A stretch of DNA of 64,000 nucleotides. It comes from Telmatospirillum sp. GTDB lineage: Bacteria; Pseudomonadota; Alphaproteobacteria; Rhodospirillales; Magnetospirillaceae. Made by a program: the position numbers and the translations under genes. The stretch covers positions 59,585 to 123,584 of the forward strand of contig JARLJB010000355.1 of assembly GCA_031291415.1 (NCBI GenBank). The letters are read 5' to 3'. The first letter of the stretch is position 1. Every line of letters begins with the position of its first letter. Under the pieces are notes generated by a model. It saw only the letters and a program-made list of their open reading frames with translations, was not told the DNA's origin and did not search any database. Shown piece by piece: positions 45,997 through 57,863 of the stretch.

Positions 45997-46266
45997 ATGT
46001 CGATCACTGCCGAGCGTAAGCAGGAACTTATCAAGGAATATGCCACCGCCGCGAACGACACCGGTTCGCCTGAGGTGCAGGTTGCCATTCTGTCGGAACG
46101 GATCCGGAACCTGACGGAACATTTCAAGGATCACAAGAAAGACTTCCACTCTCGCCGCGGCCTGCTGATCATGGTCGGCCAGCGTCGGCGCCTGTTGGAT
46201 TACCTCAAGGCCAACAATTCGGCTCGCTACGAACAGCTCATCGCCCGTCTCGGCCTGCGTAAGTAG
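45997..46266 (+). CDS. rpsO: 30S ribosomal protein S15
   Basis: This 89-residue protein binds 16S rRNA early in 30S assembly. The signature is [22 protein letters not shown] (positions 23-43 region) and [18 protein letters not shown]. The length is exactly that of the family. It starts 15 bases after truB with GGAG upstream. pnp follows after a 235-base leader. Confidence 0.97.
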   Translation: MSITAERKQELIKEYATAANDTGSPEVQVAILSERIRNLTEHFKDHKKDFHSRRGLLIMVGQRRRLLDYLKANNSARYEQLIARLGLRK

Positions 46267-46329
46267 GTTCAACAGGGCTGCGCCGTGACCCTTCGCTTTG
46301 GTGGGGGGCTCGAACGGCGAAATTTTGGG

Positions 46330-46358
46330 ACCCGCGTGGAGACCGTCTTCGCGCGGGT
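46330..46358 (+). promoter_or_regulatory. stem-loop in the rpsO-pnp intergenic leader
   Basis: ACCCGCG (46330-46336) pairs with CGCGGGT (46352-46358). The spacer from 46267 to 46501 contains no gene. In E. coli the pnp leader hairpin is cut by RNase III and PNPase to autoregulate pnp; a similar role here is inference from position only. Confidence 0.45.
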
Positions 46359-46501
46359 AGCGCCATGTCGGCAAAGGTTCAATGACTGTCTAGCGCCCGG
46401 TTGGGCGACATGCAGTGGGAACGATGGCGAAGGGCCGCAATCGAGCGACGCCCGGGACGTGGCAATCCGGCTACGCCCCTTGGGATAAGGAATTCATACG
46501 T

Positions 46502-48637
46502 ATGTCCATGTTCAAAACCTTCCGCAAAGAGCTGACCTGGGGCGGCCGCAAGCTGGTCTTGGAGACCGGCAAGATCGCGCGGCAAGCCGACGGGGCCGTT
46601 CTGGCGACCTATGGCGAGACCAAGGTGCTGTGCACCGTCGTCGGCGCCAAGAAGCCGAAGCCCGGCGTCGATTTCTTCCCGCTGACCGTGAATTATCAGG
46701 AAAAGGCGTTTGCCGCCGGCAAGATCCCCGGTGGCTTCTTTAAGCGCGAAGGCCGTCCGAGCGAAAAGGAGACCCTGGTCTCCCGTCTGATCGATCGGCC
46801 GATCCGCCCGCTGTTCGCCGATGGATTCCGTAACGAGACGCAGGTGATCTGCACCGTTCTCTCGCACGATCTCGAAAATGATCCCGACATCGTTTCGATG
46901 GTCGGCACCTCGGCCGCTCTGACCATTTCCGGCATTCCCTTCATGGGCCCCGTCGGCGCCGCCCGGGTTGGTTACATCGACGGCCAGTATGTGTTGAACC
47001 CGATCCCCGAGCAGCTTGAGAAATCCGATCTCGAACTGGTCGTCGCCGGAACCAGCGATGGCGTTCTGATGGTTGAATCGGAAGCCAAGCAGCTGACGGA
47101 AGAAATCATGCTGGGCGCCGTGACCTTCGGCCACGAGGGCTTCCAGCCGGTGATCAAGGCGATTATCGAGCTGGCCGAGCAGTGCGCCAAGGAACCCTGG
47201 GATCTGCCCCCGACCCCTGCGGAAGTCGAGACCGTTCGCCAGAAGTTCGTCGCCGGCGGCATCGCCGCCGAACTGGCCGACGCCTATAAGATCGTCGTGA
47301 AGCAGGACCGTTATGCCAAGGTCGGCGAGATCAAGACGAAGGCGCTGGCGCTCCTGGGTGAGAACGAAGCCGAGCTGGCCGTGGCTCCCGACGTCTTCCA
47401 GAGTCTCGAATCCAACGTCGTGCGGGGCAATATCCTGAAGACCGGCATCCGTATCGATGGCCGCGACACCAAGACGGTTCGACCGATCAATGTCGAGGTT
47501 GGCGTTCTGCCCCGGGCCCACGGTTCGGCGCTGTTCACCCGCGGTGAAACGCAGGCCTTGGTGGTGACCACGCTCGGCACCGGCCAGGACGAGCAGGTCA
47601 TCGACGCCTTGGCGGGCGAGTACCGCGAACGCTTCATGCTGCATTATAACTTCCCGCCCTATTCGGTGGGCGAGTGTGGGCGCATTGGATCGCCCGGACG
47701 GCGCGAGATCGGCCACGGGAAATTGGCGTGGCGCGCCATTCACCCGACGTTGCCGAGCAAGGAAGCTTTCCCCTACACCTTGCGTGTCGTCTCGGAAATC
47801 ACCGAGTCCAACGGATCCTCGTCGATGGCGACGGTCTGCGGATCATCGCTGGCTTTGATGGATGCCGGAGTGCCTCTGCCGCGTCCGGTGGCCGGCATCG
47901 CCATGGGTCTGATCAAGGAAGACGACGGTTTTGCCGTGTTGACCGATATCCTGGGTGACGAAGATCACCTGGGCGACATGGACTTCAAGGTGGCCGGAAC
48001 GGACGTCGGCGTGACCGCGCTCCAGATGGACATCAAGATCACCTCGATCACCAAGGAGATCATGAAGATCGCTTTGGAACAGGCCAAGGCCGGCCGCCTG
48101 CATATCCTGGGCGAGATGTCCAAGGCGATCGACAGCGCCCGCGAGGCTGTTTCCGGAAACGCGCCCCGGATCGTCACCTTCTCCATTCCGAAGGATAAGA
48201 TCCGCGAAGTGATCGGTACCGGCGGCAAGGTTATCCGCGAGATCTGCGAGCAGACCGGCGCCAAGATCGATATCGATGACGACGGCACCATCAAGGTCGC
48301 CTCGATCGATGCCGAGAACGGCCAGCGGGCGATCGACTGGATCAAGGGGATTGTCGCCGAGCCGGAGATGGGGGTCATCTACAATGGCAAGGTTGTGAAG
48401 ACCGTCGACTTCGGCGCCTTCGTCAACTTCCTGGGATCGCGCGATGGCTTGGTTCATGTTTCGGAACTGGCGCCCAAGCGGGTCGAAAAGGTCACCGACG
48501 TGGTCAAGATGGGCGACGCCGTCAAAGTCAAGGTCATTGGGTTCGACGACCGTGGCAAGGTCAAGCTCTCGATGAAGCAGGTCGATCAGACGACCGGCGA
48601 AGACTTGACCAAAAAGGAAGAGAAGTCTGAGGCGTGA
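46502..48637 (+). CDS. pnp: polyribonucleotide nucleotidyltransferase (PNPase)
   Basis: This 711-residue exoribonuclease degrades RNA 3' to 5' using phosphate. It has two RNase PH domains (the first from [20 protein letters not shown], the second with [14 protein letters not shown] and [20 protein letters not shown]), a KH domain ([15 protein letters not shown]) and an S1 domain ([18 protein letters not shown]). The ATG at 46502 follows AAGGA with a ten-base spacer; the ATG at 46508 is also possible. Confidence 0.97.
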   Translation: MSMFKTFRKELTWGGRKLVLETGKIARQADGAVLATYGETKVLCTVVGAKKPKPGVDFFPLTVNYQEKAFAAGKIPGGFFKREGRPSEKETLVSRLIDRPIRPLFADGFRNETQVICTVLSHDLENDPDIVSMVGTSAALTISGIPFMGPVGAARVGYIDGQYVLNPIPEQLEKSDLELVVAGTSDGVLMVESEAKQLTEEIMLGAVTFGHEGFQPVIKAIIELAEQCAKEPWDLPPTPAEVETVRQKFVAGGIAAELADAYKIVVKQDRYAKVGEIKTKALALLGENEAELAVAPDVFQSLESNVVRGNILKTGIRIDGRDTKTVRPINVEVGVLPRAHGSALFTRGETQALVVTTLGTGQDEQVIDALAGEYRERFMLHYNFPPYSVGECGRIGSPGRREIGHGKLAWRAIHPTLPSKEAFPYTLRVVSEITESNGSSSMATVCGSSLALMDAGVPLPRPVAGIAMGLIKEDDGFAVLTDILGDEDHLGDMDFKVAGTDVGVTALQMDIKITSITKEIMKIALEQAKAGRLHILGEMSKAIDSAREAVSGNAPRIVTFSIPKDKIREVIGTGGKVIREICEQTGAKIDIDDDGTIKVASIDAENGQRAIDWIKGIVAEPEMGVIYNGKVVKTVDFGAFVNFLGSRDGLVHVSELAPKRVEKVTDVVKMGDAVKVKVIGFDDRGKVKLSMKQVDQTTGEDLTKKEEKSEA

Positions 48638-49377
48638 GTAGTCTTGTCCTGCCGCGGGTGATTGGCCATCGCGGCGTCGCCGCGATGGCTCCGGAAAACA
48701 CCCTGGCCGGATTTGCTCTGGCTGCCCGATCGGCTGTCGGTTGGATCGAACTCGATGTCCAACTTACCGCCGATGGGGTTCCGGTGGTTTTTCACGATGA
48801 TCGGCTGGAACGGACAACGGACGGACAGGGGCGTCTGGTCGAGACGTCCTATGTCGATCTGTTGCGGTTGGATGCCGGCCGCTGGTTTGGCGAGAGCTTT
48901 GCCGGACAGCGGATACCCAGTCTGGCCGAAGTGCTTACCCTGCTTGTCGAGACGGGTCTTGGTCTCTGTCTTGAGGTCAAAGCCGACGAGCAACGGGGGG
49001 CGCAAACGGCGGTGGAAGCAATCGCTTGTTTGCGCCATATCTGGCCAGCCACGGCATCTCCGCCGTTGCTGTCGAGTTTCGCCAGAAGCGCGGTCGCCGT
49101 CATGGCCGATCAGGCGCCCGATTGGCAAAGGGGATTGCTGGTCGAGGAACTGCCCGACGATTGGCATGACGTTACGCGCCGGCTTGGCTGCCACAGCCTG
49201 CACGTTGATCAATGCCTGCTCAACGAGCAGCAGGCGGCGGCGGTAAAGGGGGAGGGATTGGCTCTGCTCGCTTATACGGTCAATGACCGGGAGCGGGCCG
49301 AGACATTGTGGGGATGGGGTGTGGACGCGCTGTTCAGCGATTGTCCCGAAAATCTGCTGGGGGCTCCAAGCCTGTAA
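48634..49377 (+). CDS. ugpQ: glycerophosphodiester phosphodiesterase
   Basis: This 247-residue GDPD family TIM-barrel enzyme hydrolyses glycerophosphodiesters. The metal and catalytic residues are in [18 protein letters not shown] (6-22) and [20 protein letters not shown]. No signal peptide is seen, so a cytoplasmic UgpQ-like role is likely. The GTG start overlaps the pnp stop (GTGA), showing it is the distal gene of the rimP operon. Confidence 0.93.
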   Translation: MSSLVLPRVIGHRGVAAMAPENTLAGFALAARSAVGWIELDVQLTADGVPVVFHDDRLERTTDGQGRLVETSYVDLLRLDAGRWFGESFAGQRIPSLAEVLTLLVETGLGLCLEVKADEQRGAQTAVEAIACLRHIWPATASPPLLSSFARSAVAVMADQAPDWQRGLLVEELPDDWHDVTRRLGCHSLHVDQCLLNEQQAAAVKGEGLALLAYTVNDRERAETLWGWGVDALFSDCPENLLGAPSL

Positions 49378-49488
49378 GGCATGGTGGATCGTGGCTGTGA
49401 TCCCTATCTCCGGACATAGCGGCAGTCTTTCAAAAACGGGGTTGCTGCGTTACATTCGCGGGCCAGCAAAAGGCCGACCGTAAGTGGA

Positions 49489-50898
49489 GTGGACGTCGAC
49501 GTGAAAGCCCTGAAATCCTTGGTCGTTTCCGGCCGCGAAGTATTGCCCCTGGTGGAGGGTGGCAAAGGGATCGCGGTGTCCAACGGTGAGAGCTCCGGCG
49601 CGTGGGCTGCGGCTGGTGCGGTCGGTACTTTTTCCGGCGTCAACGCCGACTTCTACGACGAAAACGGCAAGTTCGTGCCGGTCGTTTTCCAGGGTAAGAC
49701 CCGTCGGGAGCGCCATGACGAACTGATTGCCTATGCCATCCGTGGCGGTATCGCGCAGGCACGCATTGCCTACGACATGTCGGCGGGCCAAGGCCGCGTT
49801 CATATGAACGTCCTGTGGGAGATGGGTGGCTCCGAACATATTCTGCATGGCGTTTTGGAGGGGGCGAAGGGGCTGGTTCACGGGGTGACCTGTGGCGCCG
49901 GAATGCCCTACAAGGTCGCCGAAATCGCTGCCAGTTACGGCGTCTACTACTATCCGATCGTCTCGTCGGCCCGGGCTTTCACCGCCTTGTGGAAACGAGC
50001 TCATCATAAATTCCCGGAATGGCTGGGCGGTATCGTCTACGAAGACCCGTGGCTGGCGGGCGGCCATAACGGTCTGTCCAATTCCGAAAATCCCGAGATG
50101 CCGCAGGCGCCATTACCCAGGGTTGAGGCATTGCGCGCCGCCATGCGTCAGTGCGGTGCCCCCGAGGTGCCGGTGATCGTCGCCGGTGGGGTCTGGTGCC
50201 TGCGCGAATGGGACGACTTTCTCGATAATCCGAAAGTCGGACCGGTCGCCTTCCAGTTCGGCACCCGTCCCTTGCTGACGCAGGAAAGTCCGGTTTCCGA
50301 ACGCTGGAAAAAACGCCTGCTCGGTCTGCAACCGGGCGACGTTCTTTTGCATCGGTTCAGCCCGACCGGATTCTATTCATCGTCGGTAAAAAACCAGTTC
50401 ATTACCGAATTGTGCGAGCGCCTCGAACACCAGATCGCCTATTCCAGCGAGCCGGTCGGCGAACACACCGCCGAATTGGCCATCGGACTGCGGGGGCGCA
50501 AGGTCTATGTGACGCCGATCGACAAGGCCAATGCTGATCAGTGGATCGTGCACGGCTTCACGGAGGGACTGCGGACACCGGATTCGACCTTGGTCTTCGT
50601 CAAGCCCGAAAGGGCGGAGGCTATTCGTCGCGATCAAGTGGAATGCATGGGCTGCCTGTCAGCCTGCAACTTTTCCAATTGGGCGCAGGGAGAATCCGGA
50701 ACCACCGGCAAGAAGGCCGATCCGCGGAGTTTTTGCATCCAGAAAACGCTGCAGAACATCGCCCACGACGGCGATGTCGAAACCGAGCTGATGTTCGCCG
50801 GGCATAATGCGCACCGCTTCGCCTCTGATCCATTCTATGACAATGGTTTTATCCCGACCGTCCGCCAGCTGATCGACCGTCTGATGACGGGGGATTGA
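49489..50898 (+). CDS. nitronate-monooxygenase-like flavoprotein with C-terminal Cys cluster
   Basis: This 469-residue protein has an FMN-binding TIM-barrel of the nitronate monooxygenase/2-nitropropane dioxygenase type: GVTCGAGMPYKV, YYYPIVSSARAF, EDPWLAGGHNG, VPVIVAGGVWC and VAFQFGTRPLLT. It is well over 100 residues longer than usual. The extra C-terminal part carries C386-x2-C389-x3-C393 and C416 (ECMGCLSACNF, RSFCIQ), a pattern like the [4Fe-4S] site of 2,4-dienoyl-CoA reductase relatives. The start may be GTG 49489 or 49501. The substrate is unknown. Confidence 0.82.
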   Translation: MDVDVKALKSLVVSGREVLPLVEGGKGIAVSNGESSGAWAAAGAVGTFSGVNADFYDENGKFVPVVFQGKTRRERHDELIAYAIRGGIAQARIAYDMSAGQGRVHMNVLWEMGGSEHILHGVLEGAKGLVHGVTCGAGMPYKVAEIAASYGVYYYPIVSSARAFTALWKRAHHKFPEWLGGIVYEDPWLAGGHNGLSNSENPEMPQAPLPRVEALRAAMRQCGAPEVPVIVAGGVWCLREWDDFLDNPKVGPVAFQFGTRPLLTQESPVSERWKKRLLGLQPGDVLLHRFSPTGFYSSSVKNQFITELCERLEHQIAYSSEPVGEHTAELAIGLRGRKVYVTPIDKANADQWIVHGFTEGLRTPDSTLVFVKPERAEAIRRDQVECMGCLSACNFSNWAQGESGTTGKKADPRSFCIQKTLQNIAHDGDVETELMFAGHNAHRFASDPFYDNGFIPTVRQLIDRLMTGD

Positions 50899-51028
50899 CG
50901 GGCTGGGGTTGGCTGCACCGAAACGTTCTCGATACTGGTTGATTTTCAACTGAAGCGATTCCAATTGGTATCGCATCCCATTACCGAGTATATATATTCC
51001 AGGTTATTCCGTCCGGGGAGCCCATGTT

Positions 51029-51448
51029 ATGAACGCCACCTGCCAGCGTCCCTTTAGTCACGCACTTGATCGGCTGCGAGCCGCCGGGCTGCGGCCGACG
51101 CGACAGCGTCTGGCTTTGGCGAAACTGTTGTTCGACAGCTGTGACCGACATGTGTCGGCCGAACAACTGCATGGTGAAGCGGTTGCCCACAACATCCGCG
51201 TTTCTCTGGCGACCGTGTACAACACGTTGCATCAATTCACCACTGCTGGAATGCTGCGCGAGATTGTTGTTGATGCCGGGCGGTCCTATTTCGACACCAA
51301 TACCTCCGACCACCATCATTTCTTCTACGAAGAGTCCGGCCGTCTGGAGGATATTCCGGGACATCTGGTGTCGGTCAGCAAGGTTCCCGAAGCGCCGGAC
51401 GGTACCAGCATCCGTCGTGTCGATGTCATTGTCCGGGTAAACGGCTGA
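51029..51448 (+). CDS. irr: iron response regulator Irr (Fur family)
   Basis: This 139-residue protein matches Irr: LRAAGLRPTRQRLALAKLLF, VSLATVYNTLHQFTTAGMLRE and YFDTNTSDHHHFFYEE with the three-histidine heme/metal site. In alphaproteobacteria Irr represses or activates iron genes according to heme status. The N-terminal Cys-Pro heme motif of Bradyrhizobium Irr is absent. The upstream region (50899-51028) is AT-rich with TATATATAT-like sequence. It is followed by a membrane protein gene after 28 bases. Confidence 0.93.
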   Translation: MNATCQRPFSHALDRLRAAGLRPTRQRLALAKLLFDSCDRHVSAEQLHGEAVAHNIRVSLATVYNTLHQFTTAGMLREIVVDAGRSYFDTNTSDHHHFFYEESGRLEDIPGHLVSVSKVPEAPDGTSIRRVDVIVRVNG

Positions 51449-51476
51449 CGCTTCCTTCCGATTTGGACAAATCGCG

Positions 51477-52046
51477 TTGAAGGTACGCCGCCTGAAGGCC
51501 GTTCTCAGTCCGCCGCTGGTGCTGATCGCCGCGGTGGTTTTTCTGTTCGAAGAGGTCCTTTGGGCCTGGGTTGCCGTTCTTGCGGCCACCGTCGGACGAT
51601 GGGCCCCGATCGCCCGGATCGAAGCGGCCATAGGCCGCTTGCCGCCATATCTGGCGATGCTTCTGTTTATCCTGCCCTGGGCGATCATTCTGCCGGTAAA
51701 GCTGTTGGCTTTATGGCTGCTGGCGACCGGCCATGTGTTGACCGGAGCCGGGCTTTTTGCCGGGGGCGAACTCTTCGGCGTCGGTTTCCTGGCGCGTATC
51801 TATGTCTTGTGCCGGCCTTCGCTTTCCACCTTGGCCTGGTTCGTCCGCCTTGAAGGCTGGGCGCTGGCGGCGAGTGCCTGGGCGCACGCCAAACTCAACA
51901 AAATTGCCGTCTGGCGCGAAACCCTCCGCCGTCTCCGTTCGGCCGTCGCGACGGTCCGCGGCCTTTTTCACCAAGAGGCGAGAGGCTGGCTGATCGAGCG
52001 GATGAGGGCCGCCCGTCGCTTGGTCCGTGCTCAATTTCAGCGCTAG
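51477..52046 (+). CDS. hypothetical inner-membrane protein
   Basis: This 189-residue protein has three hydrophobic segments: about 12-40 (PPLVLIAAVVFLFEEVLWAW), 57-85 (AMLLFILPWAIILPVKLL) and 86-115, followed by an amphipathic, Arg-rich C-terminus. The start is a TTG at 51477 without a convincing Shine-Dalgarno. No family is recognised. Being 28 bases behind irr it may be cotranscribed. It is followed by a weak match to the dispersed 3'-end element core at 52084-52100. Confidence 0.7.
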   Translation: MKVRRLKAVLSPPLVLIAAVVFLFEEVLWAWVAVLAATVGRWAPIARIEAAIGRLPPYLAMLLFILPWAIILPVKLLALWLLATGHVLTGAGLFAGGELFGVGFLARIYVLCRPSLSTLAWFVRLEGWALAASAWAHAKLNKIAVWRETLRRLRSAVATVRGLFHQEARGWLIERMRAARRLVRAQFQR

Positions 52047-52208
52047 AGTCGGATGATTCTATCTCAATAAAGTCAACGCGCTAGGCTCAAACGTCGCTCG
52101 ACCTGATCGCAAAATGCCAGGAAGAAACAAATTGTCAGTCGCGCCAACAGGGACGCCGGTGCCATATGTGTTTCATCCAGGGTGGAACTCCAGGCGAGAC
52201 GCGATGCG

Positions 52209-52222
52209 ACTGCAAACGCAGT
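52209..52222. repeat. ACTGC-N4-GCAGT dyad
   Basis: The 14-bp inverted repeat ACTGCAAACGCAGT recurs in related form at 52435-52448. It could be an operator site; see the findings. Confidence 0.5.
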
Positions 52223-52433
52223 AGAACAGGGCCGTCGCTATCCAGTGGTCCTCGGAAAAACAGCGGCTATGCCGGGTATCCCAAACATCGACGGGCAGCT
52301 TTCACCTGCGATCGCAGATCGTGCTGCTCTAAGATATTGTTCATTAATTCAATAGGTTACGGAAATTTTCTCGCCGTTCCTGCGGCTTCCGTCGAGCGGT
52401 CGATCACCATCTCGACGCCGGCTGTCGCGTAAA

Positions 52434-52462
52434 AACTGCATTTGCAGTCTCAAAACGCAGTT
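52434..52462. repeat. nested ACTGC dyads
   Basis: ACTGCATTTGCAGT (52435-52448) is a near-perfect dyad (ACTGCA-TT-TGCAGT) and an outer pair AACTGC (52434-52439) with GCAGTT (52457-52462) encloses it. It is the same half-site as at 52209-52222. Confidence 0.5.
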
Positions 52463-52783
52463 CTTCAGCCTTTTCATTGCGTTAGCGTTCCGGGATCAGT
52501 GTGACACCTACGACGGTCGTCCCGCCGACGGCCCTCGCGCATCCCGCGCGGCAGGAACCCGGCATGGCAGTCTGTCGGATCAACTGAGATATCGCCCTTC
52601 GACTCCGGTCGACGAGACGAACTCCACCGATCCGGTGACACCGATGGCGGCCGCCGTCGCGGTGCCTTCCGCAGATCGCAAGATTAATCGATAAAAACGA
52701 TTTATTCGACAAAAAATATCCATTTCACTCGATTAGTTGTCGTGAACTACAGTTCGCCATCGCCCTTTTTTAGTGAGGTCATT

Positions 52784-53263
52784 ATGGCAAATCTTCCCGC
52801 ATCTCCGACCATACAGAATCTGGAGTCCGCCTTCGCCGGCGAGTCCATGGCCAACCGGAAATACCTCTATTTCGCCAAACAGGCCCGTGCGCTCGGTGCC
52901 GAAGACGTCGCAAAGGTGTTCGAGGCAACCGCTGAACAGGAGACGGCGCACGCCTTCGGCCATCTCGAATTGCTCTATCCGGCAGCCGAGTTGACCGTTG
53001 AAAAGATGTTGCAGTTGGCCATCGATGGCGAGACCTACGAATTCACAGAGATGTATCCGAAGTTCCGTCACCTTGCCGAACAGGAAGGCCATGACGCCGC
53101 CGTCGCCGAGATGGATCAGCAGATCGCCGAATCCAAGGAACATGCCGAGCGGTTTGCCAAGACCCTGGCGATCGCGGCCAAGCGATTCGCGGCGCTCGCC
53201 AAGGTCGAGGAACGGCACGCCAACCACTACAAGGACACTCTGGCCGCCTACAAGGGCGCTTGA
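52784..53263 (+). CDS. rbr: rubrerythrin (diiron domain only)
   Basis: This 159-residue four-helix diiron protein reduces hydrogen peroxide. The likely ligands are E20, E53 and H56 (EQETAH), E89, E119 or E122, and E142/E143 (VEERH). The C-terminal rubredoxin domain of classical rubrerythrin is missing; instead a free rubredoxin gene follows after 26 bases. The ATG at 52784 has GAGG upstream. Expected to act in the cytoplasm under microaerobic or peroxide stress. Confidence 0.93.
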   Translation: MANLPASPTIQNLESAFAGESMANRKYLYFAKQARALGAEDVAKVFEATAEQETAHAFGHLELLYPAAELTVEKMLQLAIDGETYEFTEMYPKFRHLAEQEGHDAAVAEMDQQIAESKEHAERFAKTLAIAAKRFAALAKVEERHANHYKDTLAAYKGA

Positions 53264-53289
53264 ACCGCTATCGAAAGGGAGATCCCGTT

Positions 53290-53454
53290 ATGAAAAAGTA
53301 CGTCTGTGTCGTCTGCAACTACGTCTACGATCCGGTTGCCGGTCTGCCTGAGGAAGGCATCCCCGCCGGAACCGCCTTCGAGGATATCCCCGAGAGCTGG
53401 TGCTGCCCGGACTGCGGCGTCTCCAAATCCGATTTCGAACCGTTGGAGGGGTGA
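53290..53454 (+). CDS. rubredoxin
   Basis: This 54-residue protein binds one iron through C6, C9 (CVVC), C39 and C42 (CPDC), with the usual YVYDP and [18 protein letters not shown]. It shuttles electrons from the adjacent reductase to rubrerythrin. The ATG at 53290 is preferred over an upstream in-frame ATG at 53260 that overlaps the rbr stop. Confidence 0.96.
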   Translation: MKKYVCVVCNYVYDPVAGLPEEGIPAGTAFEDIPESWCCPDCGVSKSDFEPLEG

Positions 53455-53458
53455 TGCC

Positions 53459-54613
53459 ATGACTACGACCGGCGTCGTCATTGTTGGTAGCGGGCTGGCG
53501 GGCTACACGCTGGTCCGCGAATTCCGCAAGCTCGATCGCGCGACGCCGGTCACGGTGGTCACCGCCGACGACGGCCAAGTCTACAGCAAGCCGATGTTGT
53601 CGAACGCCTTCGCCCAGGGCAAGGACGCGCGGACGTTGGTGCAGAAGACCGCCGACCAGTTCGCAGACGAAATGGCGGTATCCATCCTGACCCGTCACCA
53701 GGTGGAAAGCATCGATCGTTCTGCCGGCCTTCTCCACCTTCGGCAATCCGACCTTGGGACCCGGACGCTTCCCTACCGGCAGCTGGTTCTCGCCGTCGGC
53801 GCCGATCCCAGGCCCTATCGGATAACCGGCGGCTACGAGGCCAGGATCAGAACCGTTAACGATCTCGACGATTATGGCCGGTGGCGTGATGCCCTGCCGA
53901 ACCACGGCCGCGTTCTGCTCATCGGCGCCGGATTGATCGGCAGCGAGTTCGCCAACGATCTTGCCGCCGCCGGTCACCGGGTTGCCATGGTCGAGCCGGC
54001 GTCCTGGCCGCTGGGACGGCTTCTGCCGGAGGCTGTTGGAGCCGAGCTCGCCAGTGCGGTTCGTCAAGCCGGCGTCACCCTCCATCTCGGCCGGACGGTG
54101 GCGCGGATGTCGCCGGGGAAGGCGGTTCTCGATGACGGCACCGGCGTTGATTTCGATTGTGCGCTGTCAGCCATCGGGCTGCTGGCGCGCACCGACCTGG
54201 CGGCGAGAGCCGGCCTGGCAGTCGGTCGGGGAATTCTGGTCGACCGGTTGTTGCGCACATCGGATCCCGACATCTTCGCACTCGGTGACTGCGCGGAGAC
54301 GGGTGCTGGTCCTCTGCCGTTCGTTTTGCCGTTGATGGCGGAAGCGCGGGCCCTGGCCGCGACTCTCGCCGGTCACGATTGTCCGCTGGTATTGCCGGCA
54401 TTGCCGGTCGTCGTGAAGACACCCTGCCTGCCGGTGGTCGTCTGTCCGCCGCCGGCCAGCAGGGACGGCCGCTGGTCGCTGGAGGGCGAGGGACGCGACA
54501 GAAAGGCCTTGTTCCTCGATGGCAACGACCGCCCGATTGGCTTCGCTCTGTCCGGGGCACGGACATCCGAACGTCAGGCGTTGGCCAAGGGGATGCCTTT
54601 TGTTTTGGGATGA
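53459..54613 (+). CDS. FAD-dependent rubredoxin reductase (NorW/RubB-like)
   Basis: This 384-residue flavoprotein disulfide-reductase-fold enzyme has the FAD motif VIVGSGLAGY (7-16), the NAD(P)H motif VLLIGAGLIGSEFA and the second FAD motif IFALGDCAE. The YSKPMLSNAFAQG segment is typical of rubredoxin reductases. It has GGAGG nine bases before the ATG. The order rubrerythrin, rubredoxin, reductase makes a complete electron chain from NAD(P)H to peroxide. Confidence 0.93.
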   Translation: MTTTGVVIVGSGLAGYTLVREFRKLDRATPVTVVTADDGQVYSKPMLSNAFAQGKDARTLVQKTADQFADEMAVSILTRHQVESIDRSAGLLHLRQSDLGTRTLPYRQLVLAVGADPRPYRITGGYEARIRTVNDLDDYGRWRDALPNHGRVLLIGAGLIGSEFANDLAAAGHRVAMVEPASWPLGRLLPEAVGAELASAVRQAGVTLHLGRTVARMSPGKAVLDDGTGVDFDCALSAIGLLARTDLAARAGLAVGRGILVDRLLRTSDPDIFALGDCAETGAGPLPFVLPLMAEARALAATLAGHDCPLVLPALPVVVKTPCLPVVVCPPPASRDGRWSLEGEGRDRKALFLDGNDRPIGFALSGARTSERQALAKGMPFVLG

Positions 54614-54702
54614 ATGAAATGTGGCACGATCACTGCATGGTACTTCCTCGACACTAGTTCGCTCGGCGATTCCTGCCGGGTGCCGGAAGAAGGTCGAAAG
54701 CC

Positions 54703-55266
54703 ATGGGGATCGTTGCGGTAGCAGGCGGTGTGGCCCAGTATCTGCTGAACTTCGCCAACAGCATGTCCAATCGGACCAGCGGCGGAACCGACGGTTCGGG
54801 CGCGGCCGGGACCGCAGCGACCGGCAGAAATGGCCCGGACCAGCTTGCCGCCCTGCAAAATAGGGCCACGTCGGTTCAGCAGCAGGCCGACGCGACGGTA
54901 GCGGCGGGTCGCCGTGAAGATCTGCTGTCGATAACCGATGACTTGTCGGGGATCGTCAGTGGCGTCAAGACGCAGATTTCCAGTCTGGCCGTGCAAAGTC
55001 TCAGCAACGCCGATCTGAAGCAGGTGAAGAGCGCGATTTCGTCGGTTCTCAACACGGTCAATGCGACGGTGAAGGAATTGACGGTGCTGGTGCCGCGTGG
55101 CGGGTCGACCAGTTCAGCCCTGGCCGGCACGACACTCAACCAGTTGGCCAACACCACAGCGGACCTGGCCGAGCAGACGGGTGTGGCCTTGCGCCAGACG
55201 TCGGTGTCGGTGATTTCCAGCGGCATTTCATGGCGCCGGCCGAATCTGGTCGATCTTCTCGTCTGA
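54703..55266 (+). CDS. hypothetical Ser/Thr/Ala-rich protein
   Basis: This 187-residue protein has no recognised domain. The N-terminus (MGIVAVAGGVAQYLL) is hydrophobic but short, followed by a Gly/Ser/Thr-rich stretch and long heptad-like helices (about 50-155: DQLAALQNRATSVQQQADAT, LSNADLKQVKSAISS), suggesting a coiled coil. It has no cysteine. Isolated from its neighbours, with a strong bidirectional terminator behind it. The composition resembles surface or extracellular helical proteins, but this is speculative. Confidence 0.6.
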   Translation: MGIVAVAGGVAQYLLNFANSMSNRTSGGTDGSGAAGTAATGRNGPDQLAALQNRATSVQQQADATVAAGRREDLLSITDDLSGIVSGVKTQISSLAVQSLSNADLKQVKSAISSVLNTVNATVKELTVLVPRGGSTSSALAGTTLNQLANTTADLAEQTGVALRQTSVSVISSGISWRRPNLVDLLV

Positions 55267-55286
55267 CCGGACCGTCCTCTCACAAG

Positions 55287-55321
55287 AAAAGGCCGGAAGG
55301 GAATCCCCTTCCGGCCTTTTT
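55287..55321. terminator. bidirectional intrinsic terminator
   Basis: A 15-bp perfect stem AAAAGGCCGGAAGGG (55287-55301) / CCCTTCCGGCCTTTT (55306-55320), loop AATC, serves both the 54703-55266 gene and the convergent gyrB. Confidence 0.93.
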
Positions 55322-55351
55322 CACGTCGAGAGCCATCACAAGAGCGGAATA

Positions 55352-57856
<2,505 letters not shown>

Positions 57857-57863
57857 CTAAAAC

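Larger units (their letters stand above)
52047..52783. other. 737-base intergenic region before the rubrerythrin operon
   Basis: No convincing gene was found on either strand. The segment holds a weak copy of the dispersed element core (GGCTCAAACG-CGCTCG, 52084-52100), three ACTGC/GCAGT dyads (52209-52222, 52434-52462) and an AT-rich promoter stretch (52680-52735). There is also a 12-bp dyad GAACT-AC-AGTTC (52744-52755) 29 bases before the rbr start. Confidence 0.6.

Noticed and set aside
52166..52432. An 88-residue frame in the long spacer before rubrerythrin
   Set aside because: No motif, unlikely composition, and it runs through the palindromic sites; treated as non-coding.
52482..52712. 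Possible decayed serpin-like fragment on the minus strand (a stretch reading AEGTATAAAIGVTG)
   Set aside because: The resemblance to a serpin hinge is only a few residues long, the frame is broken repeatedly, and no other serpin motif is present.
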